Notes under the pieces: generated by a model
Told to the model about the DNA's origin: nothing
Database searches by the model: none
Seen by the model: only the letters and a program-made list of their open reading frames with translations
Part shown: positions 40,801 to 50,155 of the stretch, piece after piece
Numbering within the stretch: position 1 is the stretch's first letter
Layout of the letters: each line of letters starts with the position of its first letter
Translations under genes and position numbers: made by a program
Assembly: GCA_959347345.1 (NCBI GenBank)
Contig: OY365738.1
Span: forward strand, 930,001-994,000
Length of the DNA: 64,000 nt
Source: an uncultured Amylibacter sp.
Lineage (GTDB): Bacteria > Pseudomonadota > Alphaproteobacteria > Rhodobacterales > Rhodobacteraceae
Direction of reading: 5' to 3'

Positions 40801-41603
40801 AGGACGCGAACCTAAAATTAACTATTTTGGGGTGCGGGTCTTCTGGTGGAGTCCCCCGTTTGGGCAATAAATGGGGTGCGTGCGACCCGCTAAACCCGAA
40901 AAACACGCGACTGCGGTGTTCCCTGCTGATACAACTTATCGGCGCGAAAGGCACGACAACCGCCTTAATAGACACGGGGCCTGATATGCGCCAGCAACTG
41001 CTCCGCGCGGATATAGGGCATCTGGACGGGGTGATTTTCACCCACGACCACGCCGACCATACCCATGGGCTGGACGATTTGCGGATGATTTTTCTAAACC
41101 GAGGCGCGCCCTTGGATGTTTGGGCGAATCGTGAGACTGCCGACAGTTTGCGGGCGCGGTTTGACTATGTTTTCGCCACGCCAAAGGGCAGCAGCTATCC
41201 GCCGATTTTAACGATGCATGTGTGCGAATACGGGCGCGATTTTGTGATACGCGGGGCGGGCGGGGATATCGTGGTGCGCGTGGCAGAGGTGCAACACGGC
41301 CGCATGATGGTGCTGGCTGTGCGGATTGGCGGGATGCTGTACGCGCCCGATATATCGGGGATTCCCACGGGGTCGCGGTGGGCGTTTGAAGGGCTGGATT
41401 GTTTGATTATTGATGCGTTGCGATATGCTCCGCATCCGTCACACGCGCATTTAGAGCAGACTTTGCAATGGATAGCCCAGTTCGCGCCAAGGCAGGCGGT
41501 GCTGACGAATATGCATAGCGATATGGATTATGAGGTTCTGCGGGGCGAGGTGCCAGATGGCGTGGTGCCTGCTTTTGATTTTATGTCGCTTGTTAGTTGT
41601 TAG
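40797..41603 (+). CDS. MBL-fold metallo-hydrolase (PhnP-like)
   Basis: A 268-residue metallo-beta-lactamase-fold protein usually found beside tatD. Metal-binding motifs are FTHDHADHTHGLDDLR (HxHxDH), a late HAHLEQ and TNMHSDMD. GCGSSGGVPRLGNKWGACDP is typical of the PhnP-like branch, which cleaves cyclic phosphodiesters; the true substrate is unknown. Its last residues (SLVSC) are encoded by the TTGTTAGTTGTTAG heptamers, so the original stop appears to have been replaced by repeat sequence. Confidence 0.9.
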   Translation: MKDANLKLTILGCGSSGGVPRLGNKWGACDPLNPKNTRLRCSLLIQLIGAKGTTTALIDTGPDMRQQLLRADIGHLDGVIFTHDHADHTHGLDDLRMIFLNRGAPLDVWANRETADSLRARFDYVFATPKGSSYPPILTMHVCEYGRDFVIRGAGGDIVVRVAEVQHGRMMVLAVRIGGMLYAPDISGIPTGSRWAFEGLDCLIIDALRYAPHPSHAHLEQTLQWIAQFAPRQAVLTNMHSDMDYEVLRGEVPDGVVPAFDFMSLVSC

Positions 41604-41800
41604 TTATTAGTTGTTAGTTATTAGTGGGGGCTTTTGTGCATATAGAGCTTTACTTGCGTAAAGCCCATCCACAAAAGCCTTTGGTTGCAAGACGATAAGT
41701 TTGTCATAAAAAAATCATCGTTCATCTTTAATTTAAGAAAAACTTTGCCACAAAATCCACTAATAACTAACAACTAATAACTAATAACTAAAAAAGGGCT
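41592..41800 (-). repeat. Heptamers and truncated module A hairpin
   Basis: TTAGTTG/TTAGTTA units are followed by the GGCTTTTGTG/CACAAAAGCC hairpin (about 41629-41680) with inner stem GCTTTAC/GTAAAGC, the same variant as at 19321. The rest of module A is absent. A short AT-rich piece and CTAACAA units follow, then about 65 bp without repeat before the lipoprotein start. Confidence 0.85.
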
Positions 41801-41867
41801 TGATTTTGTCGTAAATTGTGTTTAGTGTTTATTGTGAAAAAGATACAAAGTGCAAAAGGACACGCTC

Positions 41868-44800
41868 ATGCCATACATCAAACTTCTAACCGCTCTTGCT
41901 GGGCTTGCACTCTTAACCGCTTGTGGTGGTGGGGGTGGAACCGTCGCGGACGGGTCTGCCATCTGCGCGGCGAATCCGTTTCCCGCCACCTGTGGGGCGG
42001 AATTTGCCACCGCCCGCACGGATATTATTACCGAGTGTGAGGCTGATGCAGCAGGTACGTCTTGCCCTGTCGCGATTACATTTGTTTGCAGTGAAAACCC
42101 CTTTGAAGTTCTTTGCTATACTAATTCTACATATGTGGAAGCTCGCAATACAATTAATGAGAGTTGTCAAGATACTACTGCCGAATGCGAGGCGGCCAGG
42201 GTGATGCGGGTTTGCACAGGCAACCCGTTCGAGTCAGAGTGCGATGAAAGCTATGATACCCAACGCCAAACCAGGTGCGAAGCGGGTGTTAGAGAGCGCA
42301 CAGATTGCACAACTACGATTGCGCGGATTTGCGATGTGACTACTGGCAATATTTTTGATGATTTCTGCACGGGATTGACAGGTACGGATGATTCGCGCAG
42401 AACGCAATGCGAATCGGGTACTGTAGAGCACAGAGAGCGCGCAGATTGCACAGCTACGCTTGCGCGGATTTGCGGGGCAACTGCTGAAAGTATTTTTGAT
42501 TCGTATTGCGATGATTTGACTGTCTATGAGAGCGAGCGAAAAACCTTTTGCGCAGCGGGTAAGCCAAACCGTGACGCGATGATTTGCATGTCCACGATTG
42601 TGCGGAGTTGCGATGCGACTACTGGCAATATTTTTGATGAGTTCTGCACGGGATTGACAGGTATTGATAATTTGCGCAGAATGGGGTGCGAGTCAGGTTC
42701 TAGACAGCGCAGAGAGCGCACAGAATGCGAACCCACGATTCTGCGGATTTGTGCTAACAGTATTTTTGATTCGTATTGCGATGGTCTGCTTGTCTATCAG
42801 AACCGGCGAGAAAGCTTTTGCGCAGCGGGTGAGCCAAACCGTAACGATATGGTTTGCATGCCCACGATTGCGCGGATTTGCGGGGCGGAGGGTGATCCTT
42901 TCGATCCGTTCTGCACGGGGATTGCAGGCTTAGAAGAACTGCAAAACGCCCGTTGTGAGATGAACCCAGTGGCAGCATGTTTTGCAACCGCCGGATTTGT
43001 GTCGGGTTTAACCGAGAATCCGCCAACAGTACCGGGCATTGATGTTACTGGTCGTTATAGAATCATAAACCTTGCCGATACAAACGATGGTGTGGCGTTC
43101 TTTGCGAGTGGTGTTGACGATAACCGCAAATATTTTACAGGAATTTTTCCAACAACCGATTTGGGCGCACTTTTGGACAGTGACCTGGGTGCGGAATGGA
43201 AGGGGAGATTTAGTGCGGTTAATAACACCACCGGTGCCCCTTTTGATACAGACTTCATCCTTATGGTTGATTTCAGCGCGACAACGATTTATGCCTTGAT
43301 TCCGACGGGTGTTCGCGACTTTTTCTATGAAATAGATGGTAGCTTTGCTCTCGATACTGGTCTGCTATCAGGTTCGGTTGAGTATGGTAGCTATATGGGT
43401 AGTGGTAAGCTAGAGCCACCGCCTTCTGAATCCACAGATATCTATATCAGTGGAACTTTGAAAGGTTCAATCGGGCAGGAAGGCGCGGTTGGCGCGTTTT
43501 ATGGTTCTACTACTACTATTGCTAGAGAGGATGCTGGAGCTGAGACTTTCCAACTGGTTGGCGGGTTTGCCGTCGCGCAACCCCGCGCTTGCATCGCGAC
43601 CAGCAATTGTGTGGACGTGACGACCACCGCTTGGACGGGCAGCTTTGCGACGGGTGAAACCCCGCCCGCCATGCCAAACGCAACCACAGAAAATGAATTT
43701 TTGGCGATTTCAGCAACGACGGCAAGCTCCTTAACCAACGTTATACCGACAACATTATTCATACAAGATCTTGACGGAGCCACCACTGATGGCGTGGCAT
43801 TTTTTAGAGAGAATAATGCATACTATGCTGGGATTTTGGCGGGTGTAAATTTGGGCGAACCGATAACCGCACCCTTCACAAATGCAAGTTGGGCTGGCAA
43901 AATCAGTACTGTTGCGTATAATTCTTGGGGGGGAATTGATTATCAAGCGACATTAACCAACTTTGATTTTATGCTTGATGTTGTCTTTGATGGAACAAGT
44001 GGGGGAACGATAGATGCTCTTTTCACCAGAATTGGGCGTTATTATTCAATCGATGGGACATTTGATGCTACGGGGATTATTAAAGGCACGGTTACCTATG
44101 GTTCAACCACAGGGACAGGCGACGCCAGAGCCATAGATACGACGAGCGATACTTACAGCCCGGGAACTTTAAGCGGGATTATCGGGAGGGACAGTGCGCT
44201 TGGCGCGTTTATCAGTGATGATGATGGAGCGGGTAGTGCGGCAACCTCCTTTGCTGGTGGGTTTGTCGCCCGCCCTCGCATAGCTGATATAGACGACGTT
44301 ACAGAACTTGCGAATTATGATAATTGGGTGAAAGGTGCCAACCCCGCTAGCGAGCAAGACCCATCGGCGACATTCCAATTCGCACACTCTCATGCTACGG
44401 AGGACTGGCTGCTTTTAAACCGATTCAACACCCAGACGAATATAAGCACCAATGCGAATACAACTGCAAAGAAGTTTAGCGACGCACGATATAATGGCGA
44501 GAGTTTGGTCGGGATGGCATCTGAACCGAACTTTATAAATGATGGGTTTGCTTATTTTGTGGAGTCATCAAAGTTTTACGCTGGGATTTTAAGTGACACC
44601 AATATGGGCGCGCCTTTAACCCAAGCACCTGCCGTTGCCACTTGGATTGGAGAGATTTATTCGGTTTCGAATTTTTTTCAACAGACCGCATCGTCAGATT
44701 TAACCCTAACCATTGGTTTTGCCAATGGTAGGGGGACAATTAGCGGTACTTCCACGTTAGCGAGTATAAATAACAACTTCAGCAAAGACTCTGTACTTAC

Positions 44801-46376
44801 ATATACTCTTTCATCTGGCAGTTTTGATACCCGCGGGGTGATAACTGGCAGTATTAATCTCACTTTGGACCCGAAGACGACTGTGGGGGATCCCGATGAA
44901 AGGCGTACTGCCATCCGCAATGGCAATTTTTCTGGGCTTATTGGGGCGCGGGGCGCAGTCGGGGTATTTGCTGCCTCTAGTTTCGCTGGCGGGTTTTTTG
45001 CCGTGCCTCAGTCATTTGCGGCGGATACAGATGTGAGCTATGGCGATTGGGCGGAAGTTGTCACCACGGATGTTGCCACGCCCAGCACTCCCCTTAAAAA
45101 CGAATTTCTAACGGGCAGTGATGGTACGGGTGCAACCAGCGTTAATGTTATTAACTTTAACAACGCCATCAATGAAAATACCACTTTCGGTGGGGATGTT
45201 AGCGATGGGGATTTTAACGATGGTTTTCAAATTTTTGCAAATACAGGCACGGGTAATCCCACGAATTTCTACGCGGGAATTTTGACAACAACTAATTTGG
45301 GTGGGGCTTTAGTGGAAGTCGCCGATGCCGTTTGGCAAGGGCACCTCTATGCCGCTCGCGTTGATGGTGCGGGTGGCTATGAACAAGCCCAATTTGTGCT
45401 GGATTTTGATTTTTCCACGAAGACAATCTCTGCCACAGGCATTCCCGTAAGGCGGGTTAGTGGTGCGGCACTTGCCGATGACGTTGCCACTTACGGTTTC
45501 ACTGCGGTATGGGATGCTCGCGGGGTGTTTAATGCAGGCACAATAACCCGCACCCTTTCTACCGTGGCTAGCGCGGGGACTTTAACAGGGATTATCGGGG
45601 CAGAGGGCGCGGTCGGCGTGTTTGTCAGCAACGCGGGCGCGCCCGTAGGTTATGCTGGCGGGTTTGTTGTCAGCCCAAATGCCCGTTGGATTGTGCGATA
45701 CGACGATTGGGTGGATGTCACCACGCCCGATACCGCACGAACCGCCCCACTCACCAACCAATTTTTAACGGGTGTTAATAATGAAAGAACTGCCACTAAT
45801 GGCCACCTTGGTTTTCTGAACTTTGCAAACGCCACTCCTACTGACGGTACGGCTTGGGCTGGGGATGGCAACGATGGTTTTCAAATTTTTTCAAATGACC
45901 ACTCTGATAGTGCAGACGAGCCCACGAATTTCTACACGGGGATTTTTACAACAACCAATCTGGGCGCACCCCTAACCGAAACCACCGCGTCTGGCACATG
46001 GGAAGGGCGACTCTATGCCGCCCGTGACACGGAACCTGCTACCGTAGGTAACACTGTTGTCAATACTGAAGTTGCCGATTTTGCGCCGACGGTTACTTTT
46101 AGCACAAAGACAATCTCTGCCACTATCACTGGGGTAACAAAGTCTGCTGGTGCGGACATTATGGCTGATACTGTTTCATACGATTTCACCGCGGTATGGG
46201 ATGCTCGCGGGGTGTTTCAAGGCACGATAAACCGCAACCTTTCTAGCGTGGCGAGCGCGGGGGTTTTAACAGGGCTTATCGGGGCGGATGGCGCGGTCGG
46301 CGTGTTTATCAACAACGCGGGCGCGGCTGTGGGTTATGCTGGCGGGTTTGTCGCACGGAAAGCCCCTACTAACTAG
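41868..46376 (+). CDS. Giant lipoprotein: eight four-cysteine repeats plus five TbpB-like beta modules
   Basis: A 1502-residue predicted surface lipoprotein. The signal peptide MPYIKLLTALAGLALLTAC has a good lipobox (LTAC, Cys19), then a Gly-rich linker. Residues about 30-385 hold 32 cysteines in eight repeats of four with the pattern C..(N)PF/IFD..C.....RR..C......C.....R. Five beta-rich modules follow (about 403-571, 641-802, 891-1048, 1117-1269, 1335-1498). Each begins near NDGxxxF, has FYAGIL..TNLGAPL and W.G, and ends GxLxGLIGxxGAVGVF...YAGGFVA. The module end resembles transferrin-binding protein B barrels. AAAAGGACACGCTC precedes the ATG. No secretion partner (Slam-like) was seen. Ligand unknown. 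Confidence 0.85.
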   Translation: MPYIKLLTALAGLALLTACGGGGGTVADGSAICAANPFPATCGAEFATARTDIITECEADAAGTSCPVAITFVCSENPFEVLCYTNSTYVEARNTINESCQDTTAECEAARVMRVCTGNPFESECDESYDTQRQTRCEAGVRERTDCTTTIARICDVTTGNIFDDFCTGLTGTDDSRRTQCESGTVEHRERADCTATLARICGATAESIFDSYCDDLTVYESERKTFCAAGKPNRDAMICMSTIVRSCDATTGNIFDEFCTGLTGIDNLRRMGCESGSRQRRERTECEPTILRICANSIFDSYCDGLLVYQNRRESFCAAGEPNRNDMVCMPTIARICGAEGDPFDPFCTGIAGLEELQNARCEMNPVAACFATAGFVSGLTENPPTVPGIDVTGRYRIINLADTNDGVAFFASGVDDNRKYFTGIFPTTDLGALLDSDLGAEWKGRFSAVNNTTGAPFDTDFILMVDFSATTIYALIPTGVRDFFYEIDGSFALDTGLLSGSVEYGSYMGSGKLEPPPSESTDIYISGTLKGSIGQEGAVGAFYGSTTTIAREDAGAETFQLVGGFAVAQPRACIATSNCVDVTTTAWTGSFATGETPPAMPNATTENEFLAISATTASSLTNVIPTTLFIQDLDGATTDGVAFFRENNAYYAGILAGVNLGEPITAPFTNASWAGKISTVAYNSWGGIDYQATLTNFDFMLDVVFDGTSGGTIDALFTRIGRYYSIDGTFDATGIIKGTVTYGSTTGTGDARAIDTTSDTYSPGTLSGIIGRDSALGAFISDDDGAGSAATSFAGGFVARPRIADIDDVTELANYDNWVKGANPASEQDPSATFQFAHSHATEDWLLLNRFNTQTNISTNANTTAKKFSDARYNGESLVGMASEPNFINDGFAYFVESSKFYAGILSDTNMGAPLTQAPAVATWIGEIYSVSNFFQQTASSDLTLTIGFANGRGTISGTSTLASINNNFSKDSVLTYTLSSGSFDTRGVITGSINLTLDPKTTVGDPDERRTAIRNGNFSGLIGARGAVGVFAASSFAGGFFAVPQSFAADTDVSYGDWAEVVTTDVATPSTPLKNEFLTGSDGTGATSVNVINFNNAINENTTFGGDVSDGDFNDGFQIFANTGTGNPTNFYAGILTTTNLGGALVEVADAVWQGHLYAARVDGAGGYEQAQFVLDFDFSTKTISATGIPVRRVSGAALADDVATYGFTAVWDARGVFNAGTITRTLSTVASAGTLTGIIGAEGAVGVFVSNAGAPVGYAGGFVVSPNARWIVRYDDWVDVTTPDTARTAPLTNQFLTGVNNERTATNGHLGFLNFANATPTDGTAWAGDGNDGFQIFSNDHSDSADEPTNFYTGIFTTTNLGAPLTETTASGTWEGRLYAARDTEPATVGNTVVNTEVADFAPTVTFSTKTISATITGVTKSAGADIMADTVSYDFTAVWDARGVFQGTINRNLSSVASAGVLTGLIGADGAVGVFINNAGAAVGYAGGFVARKAPTN

Positions 46377-46390
46377 GGCGGGGTTAATCG

Positions 46391-47299
46391 TTATTTATCG
46401 CGCCCAAAATTCGCCCCATCAATATCCTGCCCCGCCTCTATAATCGCACGGCGAATATCCCGCGTCCGCGTAAAATACGCGTGCAAATGGTCGCCATCGC
46501 CACTGCGAATCGCGCGTTGTAAATCAAACAACTCCTCGCTAAACCGCCCCAGAATCTCCAATGTCGCCTCCCTATTATTCAAAAACACATCCCGCCACAT
46601 AGTCGCATCGGACGCGGCTATACGGGTGAAATCGCGAAACCCCGCCGCCGAATAATTTATCACCTCTTGGTCGGTAACGCGGCGCATATCATCGGCTACC
46701 CCAACCATCGTATAGGCTATTAAATGCGGCGCATGCGAGGTCACCGCCAGCACCAAATCGTGGTGTTCAGGGGTCATAGTTTCCACATTACTGCCCAAAC
46801 CCTGCCAAAAATCGGTAAATCGCGTTAAACAATCGGCGGGCACACCCGAATCGGGCGTGAAAATACACCAACGACCGCGAAACAACCCGTCAAACCCCGC
46901 TCGCGGTCCAGATTTCTCCGTCCCAGCCAAGGGATGGGCGGGGATAAAATGCACACCAGCAGGGATATGCGGGGAAACCGCCGCAATCACGGCTTGCTTT
47001 ACCGACCCAACATCGCTAACAGTCGCGCCCGCGCGAAGATGCGGTGATATCCGCGCCGTCAAATCCGCCATCGCGCCAACTGGGGCGCATAAAATCACCA
47101 AATCCGCGTCTTTCACCGCGTCCTCTGCCCTATCACAAACATCGCAGAGCTGTAATTCGGCCGCCACCGCCCGCGTTTCTGCACTGGGGGCAAAGCCCGC
47201 GATTTGCCGTGCCAGCCCGCGTTTGCGCATCGCCAAACAGAGCGAAGAGCCAATCAACCCAAGCCCCAAAATCGCGGCTTTCTCATACAAATGTGTCAT
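46391..47299 (-). CDS. tyrA: Prephenate/arogenate dehydrogenase
   Basis: NAD(P)-dependent dehydrogenase of tyrosine biosynthesis, 302 residues. AAILGLGLIGSSLCLAMRKRG is the dinucleotide-binding motif; SDVGSVKQAV and HFIPAHPLAGTEKSGP form the active site (His of HPLAGTE); TSHAPHLIAY and FRDFTRIAASDATMWRDVFLNN are the helical C-domain signatures. No ACT domain is present. The ATG overlaps the hisC stop (ATGA), so the two are coupled. It is the last gene of the minus-strand run from yajC. Confidence 0.93.
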   Translation of the reverse strand: MTHLYEKAAILGLGLIGSSLCLAMRKRGLARQIAGFAPSAETRAVAAELQLCDVCDRAEDAVKDADLVILCAPVGAMADLTARISPHLRAGATVSDVGSVKQAVIAAVSPHIPAGVHFIPAHPLAGTEKSGPRAGFDGLFRGRWCIFTPDSGVPADCLTRFTDFWQGLGSNVETMTPEHHDLVLAVTSHAPHLIAYTMVGVADDMRRVTDQEVINYSAAGFRDFTRIAASDATMWRDVFLNNREATLEILGRFSEELFDLQRAIRSGDGDHLHAYFTRTRDIRRAIIEAGQDIDGANFGRDK

Positions 47300-48384
47300 T
47301 GGTTTTCCTTTGCCATAAAGCCTTTTATCGCCACCATCAGCCGAGCCGATTGCGCCCCCGTGCCAACCGTCATCCGCAGGCAATCCGCCAAATCATAGGC
47401 GGCAACATGGCGCACTATAATACCGTTTTGTTTCAAATAGTCATCGGCTCTGCCCGCCTGCCCCGCGTCATCAAACCGCACCAGAATAAAGTTCGCGGTC
47501 GACTCATCCACTTGCAACCCAAGCGTGTGGCATTCCCGCGTCATCCAGCCCCGCAATTTTTCATTTTCTGCAAGGCAATAGTCCCTATGTTCCGTGTCAT
47601 TCAACGCCGCCACCCCCGCCGATAAAGCCGCGGAATTGACATTAAACGGACCGCGCAATCGCGATAAAACCTCTATTATTTCACGCGAAGCAACCCCCCA
47701 GCCGAGCCTTAACGAAGCCAGCCCATACAGTTTGGAAAACGTCCGCAACATCACCACATTATCGCGGGTTTGTGCCAGATTTTGCCCGCCATCATAACCG
47801 CGAACAAACTCTGCATACGCGCCGTCTATCACCAGAATCGCGCCACTCGGAATCCCGTCTGCCAGCCGTTCCATTGCCTCCGTATCAATCATCGTTCCCG
47901 TTGGATTGTTGGGGTTTGCGATGAAAACCAGTTTTGTTTTATCACTGCAAGCCGCCAGCAGTGCCTCCACATCCGTGGTGCGGTTTTGCTCGACCGCAGA
48001 AACAGGCGTAGCCCCCACGGACAGTGCCGCCAAGCGGTACATTAAAAACCCATGGTGGCTGAATAAAACCTCATCCCCCAGCCCCGCAAAAGCCGCACAC
48101 AACAGCCCGATTAATTCATCCGAGCCATTGCCACAAATCAAATTCCCCGCATCCACCCCGTAATGCCCCGATAACGCGGTTTTCAAACCGCTATGGTCAG
48201 ACGAAGGGTACGCCGCCAGCGCACCCGCCACGGACAAAAACGCCTCCCGCGCCATCGGCGAACAGCCATGCGGATTCTCGTTAGAGCTGAGTTTAATGAC
48301 GTTGTCTTTGCCGTCAATTCGGCTCTCCCCGCCGATATAAACTTCAATATCCATAATTCCGGGTTTGGGCGTGATTTTATTCAT
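47296..48384 (-). CDS. hisC: Histidinol-phosphate/aromatic aminotransferase
   Basis: PLP-dependent class I/II aminotransferase, 362 residues. The PLP lysine is Lys218 in RTFSKLYGLASLRLGW. Other motifs are KLSSNENPHGCSP, YPSSDHSGLK, GNGSDELIGLL and FIANPNNPTGT. AAAAGGACAGTAAG precedes the ATG at 48384; a longer frame to 48459 overlaps the TSUP gene and is not used. In alphaproteobacteria with hisC next to tyrA the enzyme often also serves tyrosine and phenylalanine synthesis. Confidence 0.93.
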   Translation of the reverse strand: MNKITPKPGIMDIEVYIGGESRIDGKDNVIKLSSNENPHGCSPMAREAFLSVAGALAAYPSSDHSGLKTALSGHYGVDAGNLICGNGSDELIGLLCAAFAGLGDEVLFSHHGFLMYRLAALSVGATPVSAVEQNRTTDVEALLAACSDKTKLVFIANPNNPTGTMIDTEAMERLADGIPSGAILVIDGAYAEFVRGYDGGQNLAQTRDNVVMLRTFSKLYGLASLRLGWGVASREIIEVLSRLRGPFNVNSAALSAGVAALNDTEHRDYCLAENEKLRGWMTRECHTLGLQVDESTANFILVRFDDAGQAGRADDYLKQNGIIVRHVAAYDLADCLRMTVGTGAQSARLMVAIKGFMAKENQ

Positions 48385-48418
48385 CTTACTGTCCTTTTGC
48401 ACAGGCCTTTTACACAGA

Positions 48419-49180
48419 TTAGCCTGTTGACAGCAAATCCGCAAGCGACAAAAACGCACTCAACCCAATCAAAACATAGGCGACATTGCGATAGATTTTC
48501 TCTTTCTCTGGATTGAAAATCCATGTGCCAAGCATACCGCCCAAAGTGTAAGGCACCGCCAAAAGCAACCCGATAACCATAGGTGTCAAAACCAGTTGCC
48601 CTTGGAAATAAAACGCAGGAAACAGCAGGATATCTATGCTGAATAAATACACCATAGCCGTGCCACGAATCGCCTTAACGGGCGCGGTGCTGGCCATATA
48701 AGTCAGGATAATCGGCGGGCCGGGCAACCCCGCGACTCCGCCCATAAATCCGCCCGCAGCACCCACGCCAAAGATTGAACCCATGCCCAATCGCCCGCGA
48801 TACCTCCAACCGCTTAACAACACGGCAAGCATCAAAAACGACAGCCCGCAAACCAGCCAACGGAACACATCAGCATCCATCCTTGTTAATAAATAAACGC
48901 CAAAGGGCAAGGTTATCGCCGCCCCGACAAACAACAGCACCATGTCGCGTTTAAACCCATCGCGAATCGCGCGGGGCAACAAAACCACTGGTCCGAACAT
49001 ATCAAAAACCGTCATCATCAGGATTGGCCAAATATGATAATCCACGACAATCAACGCCAAAGGAATGAATATCAGCGCAGTGCCAAAGCCCGAAAACCCC
49101 CGCACACACCCCGCGATAAAGGCGGCGATAATCAGCCACCACAGCCCGTCATACATAATTGCAGAATAAAGCAGTTCCAT
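48419..49180 (-). CDS. TSUP-family (TauE/SafE) permease, second copy
   Basis: A 253-residue membrane protein with about eight helices. AGCVRGFSGFGTALIFIPLALI is the N-terminal TSUP motif, and GAAGGFMGGVAGLPGPPIILTYMA its second-half partner. It is only distantly like the TSUP protein at 5223-6026. Substrate unknown. The start codon overlaps the secF stop, so it is expressed with the Sec genes although no functional link is obvious. Confidence 0.88.
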   Translation of the reverse strand: MELLYSAIMYDGLWWLIIAAFIAGCVRGFSGFGTALIFIPLALIVVDYHIWPILMMTVFDMFGPVVLLPRAIRDGFKRDMVLLFVGAAITLPFGVYLLTRMDADVFRWLVCGLSFLMLAVLLSGWRYRGRLGMGSIFGVGAAGGFMGGVAGLPGPPIILTYMASTAPVKAIRGTAMVYLFSIDILLFPAFYFQGQLVLTPMVIGLLLAVPYTLGGMLGTWIFNPEKEKIYRNVAYVLIGLSAFLSLADLLSTG

Positions 49181-50145
49181 TACGCGTCAATCTTGGAAAA
49201 CCGCGTGCCAGCGGATTGGCTTTTCTTTGACCAATCGCGTTTAACACCGAAACGCAACAGCATGCCAGAGGCTATGAAAACCGAGGAATACGTCCCCACA
49301 ATCACCCCCCAAATCATAGCAAAGACAAACCCGTGAATGACATCTCCGCCCAATACAAACAGGCTAATCAGCGCAATCAGGGTCGTTGCAGAAGTCATAA
49401 CGGTACGCGACAAAGTCTCATTTATCGACAGGTTCAAAACCTCTTTCAAATTGCGGGTGCGGTATTTGCGCAGGTTCTCCCGCACCCTATCAAACACCAC
49501 CACGGTATCGTTTAGCGAGTACCCGACAATCGTCAGCAAGGCCGCGATAATCGCCAAATCAAACTTGATTTGCAGGGCGGAAAACACGCCTATGGTCAGC
49601 AGAACATCATGCACCAAGGCGACAACCGCGCCCACCGAAAACTGCCATTCAAAGCGCAACCAGATATAAAACAAAACCGCGGATATGGATAATAACACGG
49701 CTATAAAGGCGGTTCGCACCAATTCGCCAGAGACTTTTGGCCCAACACTATCAATCTGAGGGAAGGTCATTTCGGGGTCAATCGTAAATAACGCGGTTTT
49801 CACCTTATTCACCAATTCGCCCGAAATCGTGCCAGCTTGTTCCTGCTGTTCAATGCGGATTTGCGTGACGTTTTGGTTTGGGCGGCGTGGGTCATTGACT
49901 TGGGTAATGGATATATCGCCGAGTCCCAAGGGCGATAATGCGTCCCTATACCCCGATAAATTGATTGGCTTTTCGCTGTCCGTGCGGATGGTTGTGCCAC
50001 CGCGAAAATCAATGCCATAGTTCAATCCAACCAGTAAAAACAGGGCGATTGACACGATGACTCCTGTCACAGAAACCCCCACGGCGATGGGTAATAGCCG
50101 AAAGAAATCTATATCTGTGATTTGTGGTATTAATCTTAAACGCAT
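49180..50145 (-). CDS. secF: Protein translocase subunit SecF
   Basis: RND-type inner-membrane partner of SecD that uses proton-motive force to assist Sec export; 321 residues, six membrane helices. Signatures are GLNYGIDFRGGTTIRT at the start of the periplasmic loop, FEWQFSVGAVVALVHDVLLTIG, GYSLNDTVVVFDRVRENLRKY and LSRTVMTSATTLIALISLFVLGG. AAAGGATACACC is the ribosome site. It lies 10 bp after secD. Confidence 0.96.
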   Translation of the reverse strand: MRLRLIPQITDIDFFRLLPIAVGVSVTGVIVSIALFLLVGLNYGIDFRGGTTIRTDSEKPINLSGYRDALSPLGLGDISITQVNDPRRPNQNVTQIRIEQQEQAGTISGELVNKVKTALFTIDPEMTFPQIDSVGPKVSGELVRTAFIAVLLSISAVLFYIWLRFEWQFSVGAVVALVHDVLLTIGVFSALQIKFDLAIIAALLTIVGYSLNDTVVVFDRVRENLRKYRTRNLKEVLNLSINETLSRTVMTSATTLIALISLFVLGGDVIHGFVFAMIWGVIVGTYSSVFIASGMLLRFGVKRDWSKKSQSAGTRFSKIDA

Positions 50146-50155
50146 GGTGTATCCT

